Source: JBGSMF01 sp964651475 (GTDB lineage: Bacteria > Chloroflexota > Anaerolineae > Fen-1058). Taken from it: DNA of 64,000 bases. Under the pieces are notes generated by a model. It was not told the origin of the DNA. It saw nothing but the letters and a program-made list of their open reading frames with translations, and did not search any database. Location: positions 1 to 64,000 of the forward strand of contig CAZYXV010000011.1 of the NCBI GenBank assembly GCA_964651475.1. The letters run 5' to 3'. Below, in pieces: positions 9,335 through 17,292 of the stretch. The stretch's first letter is position 1. Each line of letters starts with the position of its first letter. Both the position numbers and the translations under genes were made by a program.

Positions 9335-9346
9335 ATCTTTCATGCT

Positions 9347-9380
9347 AAATGGCCTTACACTAAAAAGTGTAAGGCCATTT
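9347..9380 (+). terminator. Perfect 14-bp hairpin, probable terminator
   Basis: aaatggccttacac (9347-9360), loop taaaaa, and exact complement gtgtaaggccattt (9367-9380), then gactttt. A clean stem-loop 20 bases before the start of the next gene; it may end the upstream transcript. Confidence 0.7.
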
Positions 9381-9400
9381 GACTTTTAAGGGGGGTAAGT

Positions 9401-9598
9401 ATGTCTGCAAAAGTTTATATCTCAGTGACAGACGACAAGCAACGGCTTATTGTGGATGGAAGCCTCGTCTTGTTTGCCACACTATTGCAAAACCTTATTA
9501 CTAAAACAGAGAATGATACCGACAAGCAGCGCGGCTTGCTCCCGCCCGATCCGCCCCAAGCCCCATGCCCCAAGCCCTCCCAGGATCAACCAGCTTGA
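9401..9598 (+). CDS. Small element protein, unknown
   Basis: 65 residues; ATG with a strong GGGGG element seven bases upstream. The N-terminal half looks like a small alpha/beta piece (KVYISVTDDKQRLIVDG), the C-terminal third is Pro-rich and probably disordered. The stop overlaps the proposed TTG start of the next gene. No family recognised; kept because the ribosome binding site is good and it fits tightly in the operon. Confidence 0.55.
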   Translation: MSAKVYISVTDDKQRLIVDGSLVLFATLLQNLITKTENDTDKQRGLLPPDPPQAPCPKPSQDQPA

Positions 9599-9798
9599 CC
9601 GCTCTTGATTTGATTGATCTACTGGCGCGGGCGGGCGACCGCCTGCGCGAACTGAGACAAAACGAAACCGCCGAAGCGACCCAACTCGCATCGGCGGCCA
9701 ATGCTGGCATTTTGCCAGACACAGCGGAGGTTTTTTGTGACAGAGACACAACCAGCGAACCAATTACCCCCAGACCCCATTATACCATCGAATTTTAA
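9595..9798 (+). CDS. Small element protein, unknown
   Basis: 67 residues from a TTG at 9595 that overlaps the preceding stop (TTGA), with AGGA about eight bases upstream; an ATG at 9565 in the same frame is the alternative. The N-terminal half is helical (TALDLIDLLARAGDRLRELRQ). The 3' end overlaps the start of the RepA-like gene by about 60 bases in another frame, which lowers confidence that the whole frame is translated, though such packing is common in element operons. Confidence 0.45.
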   Translation: MTALDLIDLLARAGDRLRELRQNETAEATQLASAANAGILPDTAEVFCDRDTTSEPITPRPHYTIEF

Positions 9799-10852
9799 CC
9801 CCTTCCAGTGGCAGGCGGATTATCTCAAAGTCCTGGAAAGCTTGCCTGACCGCATGCTGGCGGCGCGGCTCAAAGCGGCGGGCTATGATGCTATGCGGCA
9901 TTTTGTCTCTGGCGGCAATGAGCTAGAGACCCTCACAGTTCAAGAACTGCATAGCACACAATGGCCTGAGCCAGTCGAGGTGGTCAAGGGCATGTTGCAA
10001 GCCGGGCTTGCAATCCTTCACGGCAAAAGTAAAGTAGGCAAGTCATGGCTTGGTCTGCAACTAGCTTTTGCGGTCGCGTCTGGCGGCAAATTCTTGAATG
10101 TACCAGTCGAGCGCGGGCGCGTTTTGTATTTTGCGCTTGAAGACAGCCCACGCCGATTGGACAAGCGTACACGCAAACAGCAATGGCCTAGTGATTTGAA
10201 GGTTGACTTTGTTTTGGCGCGTGAGTTTGGGCGCAAAATCGGCAACCTTGCCCGTGAAGGATGTACAAGACTGGCGCAACAAATCGAGGCCAATGGATAC
10301 CGCCTGGTTGTGATTGACACTTTGGGGCGGTCACTGGGCATGTATTTCAAGCCGCGAGATTTGAACGATTACGGCGTTATGACCCAGACCCTTGCCCCGC
10401 TCCAAGAGTTAGCCCTGGGGCAAAACTGCGTGCTTCTGTTCATTGATCACCAAAACAAATCAAGTCCCTTTGAACCAGACGCCATAAACGATATTACCGG
10501 TTCAATGGGCAAAGGCGCAACGATTGACACGGCATGGGGCTTGTATCGTGAACGCGGCAAACACAATGCAGAACTGCGCATCGTTGGGCGAGATTTGGAC
10601 GAGGAAAGAACGCTTGCCCTTGATTTTGATAAAGAATTTTGCTTGTGGGATTGCATTGGCGATGCAGATGACTTGCGCATGACTGAGCAACGGCAATTGA
10701 TTGTACAAGTCATAACGGACTTGAAACAAGTGACCCTCCTGGAGCTATCAGGTATCACTAATATTGAAAAGGGGAACCTATACAAGCAGTGTCAGGAATT
10801 GGTCAATCACGGACATATACGGCAAAGTGGCAAAAACTACTTGCCAGTATAA
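9737..10852 (+). CDS. RepA-like/AAA_25 ATPase (replicative helicase-type)
   Basis: 371 residues from GTG 9737, chosen because GGAGG lies six bases upstream. RecA-like ATPase core: Walker A GKSKVGKS near residue 97, Walker B LVVIDTLG near 195, and a sensor region LLFIDHQNKSS near 235. This is the AAA_25/RepA pattern found in plasmid and element helicases. The C-terminal part (~315-370) looks like a winged helix (LLELSGITNIEKGNLYKQCQ). It is followed directly by the 9-bp iteron arrays and then a primase gene, so it probably drives replication of the excised element. Confidence 0.85.
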   Translation: MTETQPANQLPPDPIIPSNFNPFQWQADYLKVLESLPDRMLAARLKAAGYDAMRHFVSGGNELETLTVQELHSTQWPEPVEVVKGMLQAGLAILHGKSKVGKSWLGLQLAFAVASGGKFLNVPVERGRVLYFALEDSPRRLDKRTRKQQWPSDLKVDFVLAREFGRKIGNLAREGCTRLAQQIEANGYRLVVIDTLGRSLGMYFKPRDLNDYGVMTQTLAPLQELALGQNCVLLFIDHQNKSSPFEPDAINDITGSMGKGATIDTAWGLYRERGKHNAELRIVGRDLDEERTLALDFDKEFCLWDCIGDADDLRMTEQRQLIVQVITDLKQVTLLELSGITNIEKGNLYKQCQELVNHGHIRQSGKNYLPV

Positions 10853-10855
10853 GCA

Positions 10856-10983
10856 GGTTGTAATGGTTGTATAGGTTGTTGCGGTTGTACAGGTTGTAAT
10901 GGTTGTAACCTGATAGGGTACTTTTTACCATAGGTCTATATACAACCATTACAACCATTACAACCAACACAATGTTTACAACC
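10856..10983. repeat. Inverted 9-bp iteron arrays, candidate replication origin
   Basis: Six GGTTGT units start at 10856, 10865, 10874, 10883, 10892 and 10901 (period exactly 9). After about 35 AT-richer bases, ACAACC units start at 10942, 10951, 10960 and 10978, with a degenerate one at 10969, again in 9-base register. The two arms face each other, between the RepA-like helicase gene and the primase gene. This layout is typical of an initiator-bound origin. No open frame of interest crosses it on +. Confidence 0.85.
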
Positions 10984-11027
10984 TTCACCACTAGCCACCC
11001 AAAAATAAAGTCAGCGAGGTTATTCAA

Positions 11028-12050
11028 ATGATAGATACTCAACAAATCAAGCGGCAAGTTGATTTACTTGCCCTAATCGGCCATGATACCCGCCTAGAAA
11101 AATGCGCCAATACTAATGGCGGCGAGTGGGCAGGCGCATGCCCGCTTTGCGGCAATGGCAAGCCTAAAGGCCATGACCGCCTGCGAGTGCAACCTGAGCG
11201 CGGCTTGTGGTGGTGCAGGCAGTGTGTTGGAAGCAAAACCAAACAATGGCAAGATTGCTTTGCTTACGTTATGCGGCGGGATAATTGCGACTTTATCACA
11301 GCGGCGGCAACTTGCGCCAAGTTTGCCGGGCAACCCGCCCCCGGCCAGCGTCTAGCCCCGCAACCGGCGCGGCCAGCGGCCAAGCCCGCCAGCGATCCGC
11401 CCCAGGCGCTACTTGAAATTACCGAACGCTGCACGGCGGCCTTGTGGAGCGCGGCGGGCGAGCGGGCGCGTGATTACTTGCGCGGGCGTGGCCTTGCCGA
11501 TGATACTATCCGAGCGGCGCGGCTTGGGCTAATGCCTGCCCCTGGCTTTATCGGCGGCCTGCAAGTGCCAAAGGGCATTACCATCCCCTGGACACAGCGC
11601 GGCCAAGTCACAGCGGTCAACGTGCGTTACCCAATCCAAAACAAGCGAGGCCAACGTTACCAACTCATTGCCGGGAGCAAGCGCGGGCTATACGGCCTGG
11701 ACTGGCTGAGCGGCGCGGCGGATGTGATTGTGGTCGAGGGCGAACTGGACGCCCTGCTATGCTGGCAAGTCATGAGCCTTGTTGCCGATGTAGTAACTCT
11801 GGGAAGCGCGACCGCGTATGTCCCCGATGATTGCTTGCCATTTTTACTAAAGGCCAAGCACTTTTGGATTGCAACCGACAACGACCCGCAAGGTGAGCAA
11901 GCCGCCGAACGTTGGCGGGCGGTCGTTGGGCAGCGCGGGCAACGGCTGTACTTTCCCCACAAGGCCAAAGACGCCACACAAGCTTACCAAAACGGGTTAG
12001 ACATTGCGGCCTGGCTTGTGTGGGCGATGGGTTACGGGAGCGAACCATGA
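11028..12050 (+). CDS. Zinc-finger/Toprim DNA primase
   Basis: 340 residues. N-terminal zinc-binding domain (C37-x2-C region: ACPLCGNGKPKGHD ... WWCRQCV) like CHC2/phage primases, a linker, then a Toprim domain near 210-310 with VVEGELDALL and the acidic DNDPQG. Known: such proteins make RNA primers or couple to a helicase. It follows the iteron arrays by 45 bases and overlaps the next gene by four bases (ATGA). Together with the RepA-like ATPase it forms the element's replication module. Confidence 0.87.
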   Translation: MIDTQQIKRQVDLLALIGHDTRLEKCANTNGGEWAGACPLCGNGKPKGHDRLRVQPERGLWWCRQCVGSKTKQWQDCFAYVMRRDNCDFITAAATCAKFAGQPAPGQRLAPQPARPAAKPASDPPQALLEITERCTAALWSAAGERARDYLRGRGLADDTIRAARLGLMPAPGFIGGLQVPKGITIPWTQRGQVTAVNVRYPIQNKRGQRYQLIAGSKRGLYGLDWLSGAADVIVVEGELDALLCWQVMSLVADVVTLGSATAYVPDDCLPFLLKAKHFWIATDNDPQGEQAAERWRAVVGQRGQRLYFPHKAKDATQAYQNGLDIAAWLVWAMGYGSEP

Positions 12051-13501
12051 CAGAACCGATTTTACTAAAACTTGATTCGATCCGGCTGGACGGCGGCACA
12101 CAACCACGCGCCAAGTTGGACCAACTCACTATTGACCAATACGCTGATGACATGCAGAACGGCGCAACCTTCCCGCCCGTGATTGTCTTTTGCGATGGGC
12201 GCAATCACTGGTTAGCCGATGGCTTTCACAGATACCACGCAGCGCGGCAAGCCGGGCGGCATGCGTTACTGGCAGACATCCGAAGCGGCGCACAGCGCGA
12301 AGCCATTCTTTATTCGGTTGGAGCTAATTCCACACACGGCCTGAACCGAACCAACGAAGACAAGCGGCAAGCTGTTCTAACACTGCTAAGCGATGTGGAG
12401 TGGGGAAAGTGGAGTAACCGTGAAATTGCCCGCCAATGTGGGGTAAGTGACCAGTTTGTGAATAACCTTAGAAACTCACTGCCAACCGTTGGCAGTGACC
12501 GCGTCTTTCGCTGCCGGCAAGGGCTAGTCACAACCATGCGCGTTTCCAAAATCGGCGGCAAGATTGCCCCCGGCGTGCGTGCGGCAATTCGAGACACTCA
12601 CATTGCCCAGGAGCCTGACGAACTGGCGCGGCTTGAACGTTTGCCCGAACCGGCGCAGGCGGCCATTGCCCACAAGATAACCAGCGGCGCGGCGGCCAGC
12701 ATCCCCGAAGCAAAACGCCAGTTTACGCGGGAGCAAGCCCTGGCGCAACCGGCGCGTCCAGTGTACCCCGATTGCTTGATCGAGTGCCTGGATAACATTG
12801 CCCACATTGCCGATGATAGTGTGGACTTGATCTTGACCGACCCGCCCTACAATGTGAGCGGCGAAAGCGGCAAAGTAACCAAAATCGGCGGCGATACCGT
12901 AAGCGCGGACTTTGACGGAGATGACACTTGGGACAGCATGGAGCGCACCGAGTTTTTAGTACAACTCCAAGCCTGGATAGAAGAATGGGCGCGAGTGTTA
13001 CGACCGGGCGGCTCTGTGGTTTCGTTTTGCTCCCGTTCTGATGTGTCTTTTCTCTGGGACTATTACCGAGTGTATGAGCTAACCCCCAAGAATACCATCG
13101 TCTGGGCGCGGCCTAACCCAAGCCCTGCGGGCTTGGCGCGGCGCAACTTGAAAAGCGCAACCGACTTTTGCGTCTGGGCAGTCAAGCCGGGCGCGGCTCA
13201 TACGTTCAATGAATCATTGGCCTGGGATAGAAGCACCGTCATTATCGCCCCCACAGCGGGCAATGGGGAGCGCGTAGGACACCCAACCCAAAAGCCCCTG
13301 GCTGTGCTTTTGCCCATGATCGAGGTCTTTAGCAACCCAGGCGACCTTGTACTCGACCCATTTGCCGGGAGCGGCTCAACCGGCGCGGCGGCTGTGCAAC
13401 TTGGCCGAAGGGCGCACATGATCGAGCGGCGCGAGGACTATTGCCAACTGGCGCGGCAACGGTTACAAGACGCCCCCTATAATTTTCCCTTGTTCACGTA
13501 G
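12047..13501 (+). CDS. ParB-like domain fused to DNA N6-adenine/N4-cytosine methyltransferase
   Basis: 484 residues from ATG 12047, which overlaps the primase stop (ATGA). Residues ~5-110 are ParB/sulfiredoxin-like (ADGFHRYHAARQAG), ~110-230 hold a ParB-type HTH (NREIARQCGVSDQFVNNLR), and ~250-484 are a methyltransferase with DPPY near 265 before DPFAGSGSTGAA near 445; this order fits the beta class. Known: such fusions occur in phages and integrative elements. Inferred: sequence-specific methylation of the element, for protection or replication control, perhaps paired with the nuclease-like protein at 14214. Confidence 0.9.
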   Translation: MTEPILLKLDSIRLDGGTQPRAKLDQLTIDQYADDMQNGATFPPVIVFCDGRNHWLADGFHRYHAARQAGRHALLADIRSGAQREAILYSVGANSTHGLNRTNEDKRQAVLTLLSDVEWGKWSNREIARQCGVSDQFVNNLRNSLPTVGSDRVFRCRQGLVTTMRVSKIGGKIAPGVRAAIRDTHIAQEPDELARLERLPEPAQAAIAHKITSGAAASIPEAKRQFTREQALAQPARPVYPDCLIECLDNIAHIADDSVDLILTDPPYNVSGESGKVTKIGGDTVSADFDGDDTWDSMERTEFLVQLQAWIEEWARVLRPGGSVVSFCSRSDVSFLWDYYRVYELTPKNTIVWARPNPSPAGLARRNLKSATDFCVWAVKPGAAHTFNESLAWDRSTVIIAPTAGNGERVGHPTQKPLAVLLPMIEVFSNPGDLVLDPFAGSGSTGAAAVQLGRRAHMIERREDYCQLARQRLQDAPYNFPLFT

Positions 13502-13555
13502 GGCAACCCGAACCTTACCAACTGAATAGCCCACACACACCCTTGATTTTGCCAC

Positions 13556-13584
13556 TTGACACGTCAATGGGACAGAGGTACAAT
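13556..13584 (+). promoter_or_regulatory. Consensus sigma70 promoter with palindromic -35 operator
   Basis: TTGACA (13556-13561) and TACAAT (13579-13584) separated by 17 bases. The -35 sits in a palindrome, TTGAC-AC-GTCAA (13556-13567). It lies 20 bases before the start of the small HTH gene, which suggests autorepression. Confidence 0.8.
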
Positions 13585-13603
13585 CTTTGCGTAGGGCGCA
13601 ATC

Positions 13604-13822
13604 ATGAGCAAGCAAAAAGAAGAATGGATTGTTACATCAGAAGTGGCGCGGATGCTTGGCTGTAAAATCAGGAATGTTCAAAGCCACATTGAGCGCGGCA
13701 ACTTGAAAGCCAAAAAGGTTATTGACCGTTGGCTTGTCTTGCGGTCTTCTGTTGAGGCTTACATAGCGAACCCGCCCAAGCGTGGCCCCAAATTCAAAAA
13801 AAAGCGCCCACCAGAACCTTAG
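13604..13822 (+). CDS. Small HTH (excisionase/MerR-like) protein
   Basis: 72 residues, ATG start with AGGG upstream. An HTH spans ~8-50 (TSEVARMLGCKIRNVQSHIERG) followed by a wing and VEAYIANPP, then a Lys/Arg-Pro tail (KRGPKFKKKRPPEP). This is the size and layout of recombination directionality factors and small element repressors. It has its own consensus promoter with a palindrome over the -35 and its own terminator, so it is expressed as a single unit. Likely regulator or excisionase for the serine recombinase; not distinguishable here. Confidence 0.75.
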   Translation: MSKQKEEWIVTSEVARMLGCKIRNVQSHIERGNLKAKKVIDRWLVLRSSVEAYIANPPKRGPKFKKKRPPEP

Positions 13823-13963
13823 AATTAAAAAGTGGGAGCGTGTGTGTTAGTGGCACTCACGCCCCCTGAACAAAAAGCCGAGAGAGCGGCCTTTGTGCTT
13901 TTGATTATACACCTATGGGTGAAACGTAGTCAAGAGCAATCCTGGGCAATTTTGCCCGCCCGC

Positions 13964-13992
13964 AACCGGCTTTTTACAAGCCGGTTTTTTGT
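13964..13992 (+). terminator. Intrinsic terminator after small HTH gene
   Basis: aaccggctt (13964-13972) pairs with aagccggtt (13978-13986), followed by a run of T. Textbook rho-independent structure. Confidence 0.85.
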
Positions 13993-14145
13993 TTATCCGG
14001 CACACTGCAAGGCAAGCTAACCCTTGCCAGCAGCAGCGCGTTACCAACTGAATAGCCCGCCCCTTGCCGTGCAAATCGGCCATTCACGGTCACTAAACCA
14101 GCAATTAGCTACCGGAGGTCAAGCGGGCGCAAATCGAATAAAACG

Positions 14146-14183
14146 CGCAAGTGCCATGCCCCCGAAGGCGCATGGCACTTGCG
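14146..14183. repeat. 14-bp perfect hairpin upstream of nuclease-like gene
   Basis: cgcaagtgccatgc (14146-14159) is exactly complementary to gcatggcacttgcg (14170-14183) with a 10-base loop. There is no T-run, so it is more likely a binding or processing site than a terminator. It starts 68 bases before the nuclease-like gene. Confidence 0.6.
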
Positions 14184-14213
14184 ACAACTCACTAGCAAAA
14201 TGGAGTTTACCAC

Positions 14214-14738
14214 ATGCAAGCCATAAACGCAACTATGCAAGAATCGCTTTTCTTTTTGGGCGGCTTGCCCGCCTTGCTCCAAGTGGAGCGCAACTATCGA
14301 GAACGGCAAGCCCGCAAGCGGGCAACCCGGCGCGATCCCCGGCGCGTATTAGCCGACCTGATCGAAGGTGAGGTACAATCACGGCTGATTGAGCGCGGTC
14401 ACTATGTAACCAAGACAAGCCACACAGCCAACTTTGATTTACTGGCGGACGGCCTGCGCGTCGAAGTCAAAGCGGCAACCTGGGCAAGCGGTCGTTATGG
14501 CGCGGCCTTGCGCGATAATCAAGCCGATGTGCTTGTCTTGGCTTGTCTGGGCGATGCGACTTGTTTTTTTGTTATCCCGTTTCAAGAGGTCAACGGCCTG
14601 CGCTACTTCAAGATACCCAACTATGACCCACGAGCCTACCAGGGGCGCTTTGCTCCCTACTTTGAAAAATGGGACTTGATCGAGGCCATGATTGGCGCGG
14701 GCGTCAATCACTGGCAGATACCATTACTTGAGGTGTAG
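14214..14738 (+). CDS. Predicted PD-(D/E)xK-like nuclease
   Basis: 174 residues, ATG start. After a basic N-terminal helix (RNYRERQARKRATRRDPRR), residues ~55-95 show an early Glu (DLIEGEVQSRLIERGHYV), then F-D-LLADGLRVEVKAA, a D-x(8)-E-x-K arrangement like the PD-(D/E)xK nuclease core. The rest (VLVLACLGDATCFFVIP) fits the following strands. Inferred: an element-encoded endonuclease, possibly a restriction partner of the methyltransferase at 12047, or a resolvase-type enzyme. It is followed after two bases by a 66-residue gene. Confidence 0.65.
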   Translation: MQAINATMQESLFFLGGLPALLQVERNYRERQARKRATRRDPRRVLADLIEGEVQSRLIERGHYVTKTSHTANFDLLADGLRVEVKAATWASGRYGAALRDNQADVLVLACLGDATCFFVIPFQEVNGLRYFKIPNYDPRAYQGRFAPYFEKWDLIEAMIGAGVNHWQIPLLEV

Positions 14739-14740
14739 CA

Positions 14741-14941
14741 ATGGAAGAGGAGATTATGCAAGTGATAAGTGAATTGGACAAAGACGGCCTGCGCTACTTT
14801 GTTACTTTGTTGCAACACATAGACTTTGAAGACTTGGCGCAATGGAGCAAGATTTTAAAAGAGCAAGGTGAAGGCGCGGCCAATGATTTTTTAGACAAAA
14901 TACTTGATAGGCCAATGCCTGATAGGCCAATATGTTTATAG
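14741..14941 (+). CDS. Small acidic helical protein
   Basis: 66 residues, ATG two bases after the previous stop, so probably coupled to it. Acidic and helical (EEEIMQVISELDKDGLRYFVTLLQHIDFEDLAQWSKIL). No family recognised. Position suggests a partner or modulator of the nuclease-like protein, but nothing in the sequence proves it. Confidence 0.55.
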   Translation: MEEEIMQVISELDKDGLRYFVTLLQHIDFEDLAQWSKILKEQGEGAANDFLDKILDRPMPDRPICL

Positions 14942-14956
14942 GCCATTGGAGGTCAA

Positions 14957-15820
14957 ATGAACGCAAGCAAGTTTATCTCACTGGTTAGCAGTATTTTGGT
15001 TTTTGCCCTGGCGGTTGTCTCGTTTGTTTTGAGCTATGACAACCTGCGCGGCCTGGCGCAAATGACCGGCGCGGTCAGCCCCGGCCTGGCATGGTTATGG
15101 CCGTTTATTGTGGATGGGGCGCTTGTGGTCTTTTCATTGGCGGTCTTGCGCAATAGCCTGCATGGTGAGCGTGCCTTGTGGCCGTTTGCGCTTGTGATAC
15201 TTTTTAGCGCGTTATCGGTCGCCCTGAACGTATCACACGCCCCTGCTAATCTCTTGGCGCGTATCATTGCCAGCATTGCCCCGGTCGCCTTGCTCCTATC
15301 GTTTGAAACGCTCATGACCCAACTGAAAAGCGAAGTCAGGCGGGCGGGCGCGGCAATGACCATGCTGGCAATGAATGAAGCGGTCACACTGGCGCAAGCC
15401 GAGGTATCACAACTAAACGCCCAAGCCGATGATTTGACCGCCAAGCTTGCCCAACTCAAGACAGAAATTGACCAGGCCCGCAAAGAAAAGCGGGCGGCAC
15501 GGGCAAATGACCCCGCCCGCGACCCAGACAACGGTCACTTTACACAAGGCAACCTATCCTTGCTTGAGACCGCCAACGAGGTCAGGTTTGAAAACGTTGA
15601 CCAACGGCGGGCGCATGTGTTGGCAACTTTGCGCCACAATTCCCAACTCACTTATGACCAACTGGCGCAAACGACCGGCGCAAGTATTGGTACAGTCAAG
15701 CGCGATGTGTACGCCCTGATCGAGCAAGGCAAGGTCAGGCGCAATGGGCGCGGCCTGGAAGTGGTCAACCTTGAAACATTGCCAGCGGCGCAACTGGAAG
15801 CGCAACCGAGCGCGAATTGA
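14957..15820 (+). CDS. DUF2637/SpdB-like membrane protein with C-terminal HTH
   Basis: 287 residues, ATG with GGAGG seven bases upstream. Four hydrophobic segments in the first ~120 residues (LVSSILVFALAVVSFVLSY ... WPFIVDGALVVFSLAVL ...) match the DUF2637 pattern seen in SpdB-type spread proteins of actinomycete plasmids. A coiled coil follows (~135-180) and then a winged helix near 215-270 (LTYDQLAQTTGASIGTVKRDVYALIEQGKV). Known: SpdB proteins help spread plasmid DNA between cells. The next gene, eight bases downstream, encodes the TraB-like translocase, supporting a transfer role. Confidence 0.8.
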   Translation: MNASKFISLVSSILVFALAVVSFVLSYDNLRGLAQMTGAVSPGLAWLWPFIVDGALVVFSLAVLRNSLHGERALWPFALVILFSALSVALNVSHAPANLLARIIASIAPVALLLSFETLMTQLKSEVRRAGAAMTMLAMNEAVTLAQAEVSQLNAQADDLTAKLAQLKTEIDQARKEKRAARANDPARDPDNGHFTQGNLSLLETANEVRFENVDQRRAHVLATLRHNSQLTYDQLAQTTGASIGTVKRDVYALIEQGKVRRNGRGLEVVNLETLPAAQLEAQPSAN

Positions 15821-15828
15821 GGTGAACC

Positions 15829-17292
15829 GTGAAAAAGTCTAACAACTCACTGGCGATTATCCAACTGGCGGTCAGCATCCTGGGTGGCTTGCTCTTAGGC
15901 GCGGTCATTCTGGGCGCGGTCTTGGCGGGCGGCCTGGGTGGTATGTTTGATTCGCCCGAAGTGCGAACCGCCAAAGACATCGCAGCGATTGAACAAGCTC
16001 AACTGGACGTGGCGCGGGCGCGTTCCTTGCTCCCGATTATCACACTGGCGCAGGGCGCGGTTATCCTTGCCCTGGCGGGCGCGGCTTGCGGCTTGTGCTT
16101 TGCGGCGGCGCGGCGGGCGATTCGTTGGTCAATCAGCGTTTACCCTGCCAGTGGCTTGTATCCTTTGGTCAACGACCCCGCCCTGATCAATTACAACGAA
16201 CCCGGCGTCCAACTGGCGGCGGCGCGGGCAGTCCCGGCCAGCTTGACGTATACCGACCGGCGAACTATCAGCGCGGCGGCCAGCGCACTACCAGAACCAG
16301 CGCGGGCAGCGCAAGCGGCGCAATTGCCCGCCCACATTGGCCTGGGTGACTTGGGCGCGGGCGGTTTTGATTGGCATAGTGTCTTGCTTGGCCTGGGCTT
16401 GAATGAACATGGCCAGGCCGAACCCGTAACGGCGGACTTTGAGAAATTGATACACGTGGGGATTGGCGGCTCTAGCGGCATGGGCAAGTCAAACGCCATG
16501 CGCAACCTTGCCGTGCAACTCGCGCTAAGTCAAACGCCCGTTCAACTTTGCCTTGTGGACTTGGAATACTCGTGCCTTGCTCCCTTTGAGAATTGCAACC
16601 GGCTCTTGTATCCCCTGGCAGATACCGAGCAAGGCGCGGGCGCGATCTTTGACGCCCTGATCGGCGAGCTATCAGCGCGGCGCGAATTGTACAAGCCCCA
16701 TACCGGCGTGGATAGCCTCGACCGTTACAATGCGGTCAGCGATACGCCCCTTTACCCTATCGTTTGCCTTGTGGATGAGGCAACCTTTTTGATGGGCAAA
16801 AATCGCACTATTGCCGGGCAAATCGAGACCCTCGCCTATCAAGCCCGCAAGTATGGCCTGTGGCTTGTCTTGGCGGCTCAAAACTGGCGGGCGGCCAACG
16901 TCCCGCCAGGGGCGCGTGATATGTTTGCCACCCGCTTACAGTACAAGGCCATGTCTTCAAGTCAATCAAGAATTTTGATTGACCAAAGTGGGGCGGAGGA
17001 TATTCGCATCCCAGGCCGATGCTTGGCGGTCTTGCCAGGGCGCGGCTTGTGCGAAATTCAAACCCCTTATGTTACCGCAACCGAGGCCATGCGGCTCTTG
17101 GATGGGCGCACCGGCCAAGCGGCGCGGCCATTGCCAGAGTTTGACCCGCCCGCCGATGACTTTGCCGAACAAGTCAAGACGTATGCTGCCGAAGGTTTGA
17201 ACCCTTCCCAGATTGCCGAGGCGGTCTTGGGTTATCGCAATTCGAGAGTATTGGACAAAATCAGAACCGTTTTAGAGACTAGTGACAGGTGA
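15829..17292 (+). CDS. FtsK/SpoIIIE-family DNA translocase (TraB-like)
   Basis: 487 residues, GTG start with GAGG upstream. Two N-terminal membrane segments (about 8-40 and 62-92), then the motor domain: Walker A GGSSGMGKSN near residue 220, Walker B LYPIVCLVDEATFL near 312, and a RecA-like core to ~430. The C-terminal ~40 residues look like a small DNA-binding helix domain (GLNPSQIAEAVLGYRNSRVL). Known: TraB-type translocases move double-stranded DNA between mycelial cells by binding 8-bp repeats. No relaxase is present in the element, which fits this mode. GTGAC repeats begin at the very end of the gene. Confidence 0.88.
   Translation: MKKSNNSLAIIQLAVSILGGLLLGAVILGAVLAGGLGGMFDSPEVRTAKDIAAIEQAQLDVARARSLLPIITLAQGAVILALAGAACGLCFAAARRAIRWSISVYPASGLYPLVNDPALINYNEPGVQLAAARAVPASLTYTDRRTISAAASALPEPARAAQAAQLPAHIGLGDLGAGGFDWHSVLLGLGLNEHGQAEPVTADFEKLIHVGIGGSSGMGKSNAMRNLAVQLALSQTPVQLCLVDLEYSCLAPFENCNRLLYPLADTEQGAGAIFDALIGELSARRELYKPHTGVDSLDRYNAVSDTPLYPIVCLVDEATFLMGKNRTIAGQIETLAYQARKYGLWLVLAAQNWRAANVPPGARDMFATRLQYKAMSSSQSRILIDQSGAEDIRIPGRCLAVLPGRGLCEIQTPYVTATEAMRLLDGRTGQAARPLPEFDPPADDFAEQVKTYAAEGLNPSQIAEAVLGYRNSRVLDKIRTVLETSDR

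Larger units (their letters stand above)
13515..14058 (+). repeat. Pair of 18-bp direct repeats flanking the HTH gene
   Basis: ttaccaactgaatagccc occurs at 13515-13532 and again at 14041-14058, identical over 18 bases. The two copies bracket the promoter, the 72-residue HTH gene and its terminator, suggesting a duplication junction, a cassette boundary or a paired binding site. Confidence 0.7.
13823..14213. other. 391-bp non-coding control region of element
   Basis: No convincing gene. It holds a terminator (13964-13992), the second copy of the 18-bp repeat (14041-14058) and a 14-bp perfect hairpin (14146-14183). Open frames here (for example 13832-14020) run through the terminator and are rejected. 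Confidence 0.6.

Noticed and set aside
10803..11057. Minus-strand open frame with Asn/Tyr-rich repeats
   Set aside because: It is a by-product of the 9-base iterons, whose period is a multiple of three.
13832..14020. 62-codon open frame after the small HTH gene
   Set aside because: It runs through a clear intrinsic terminator (13964-13992) and has no recognisable domain.
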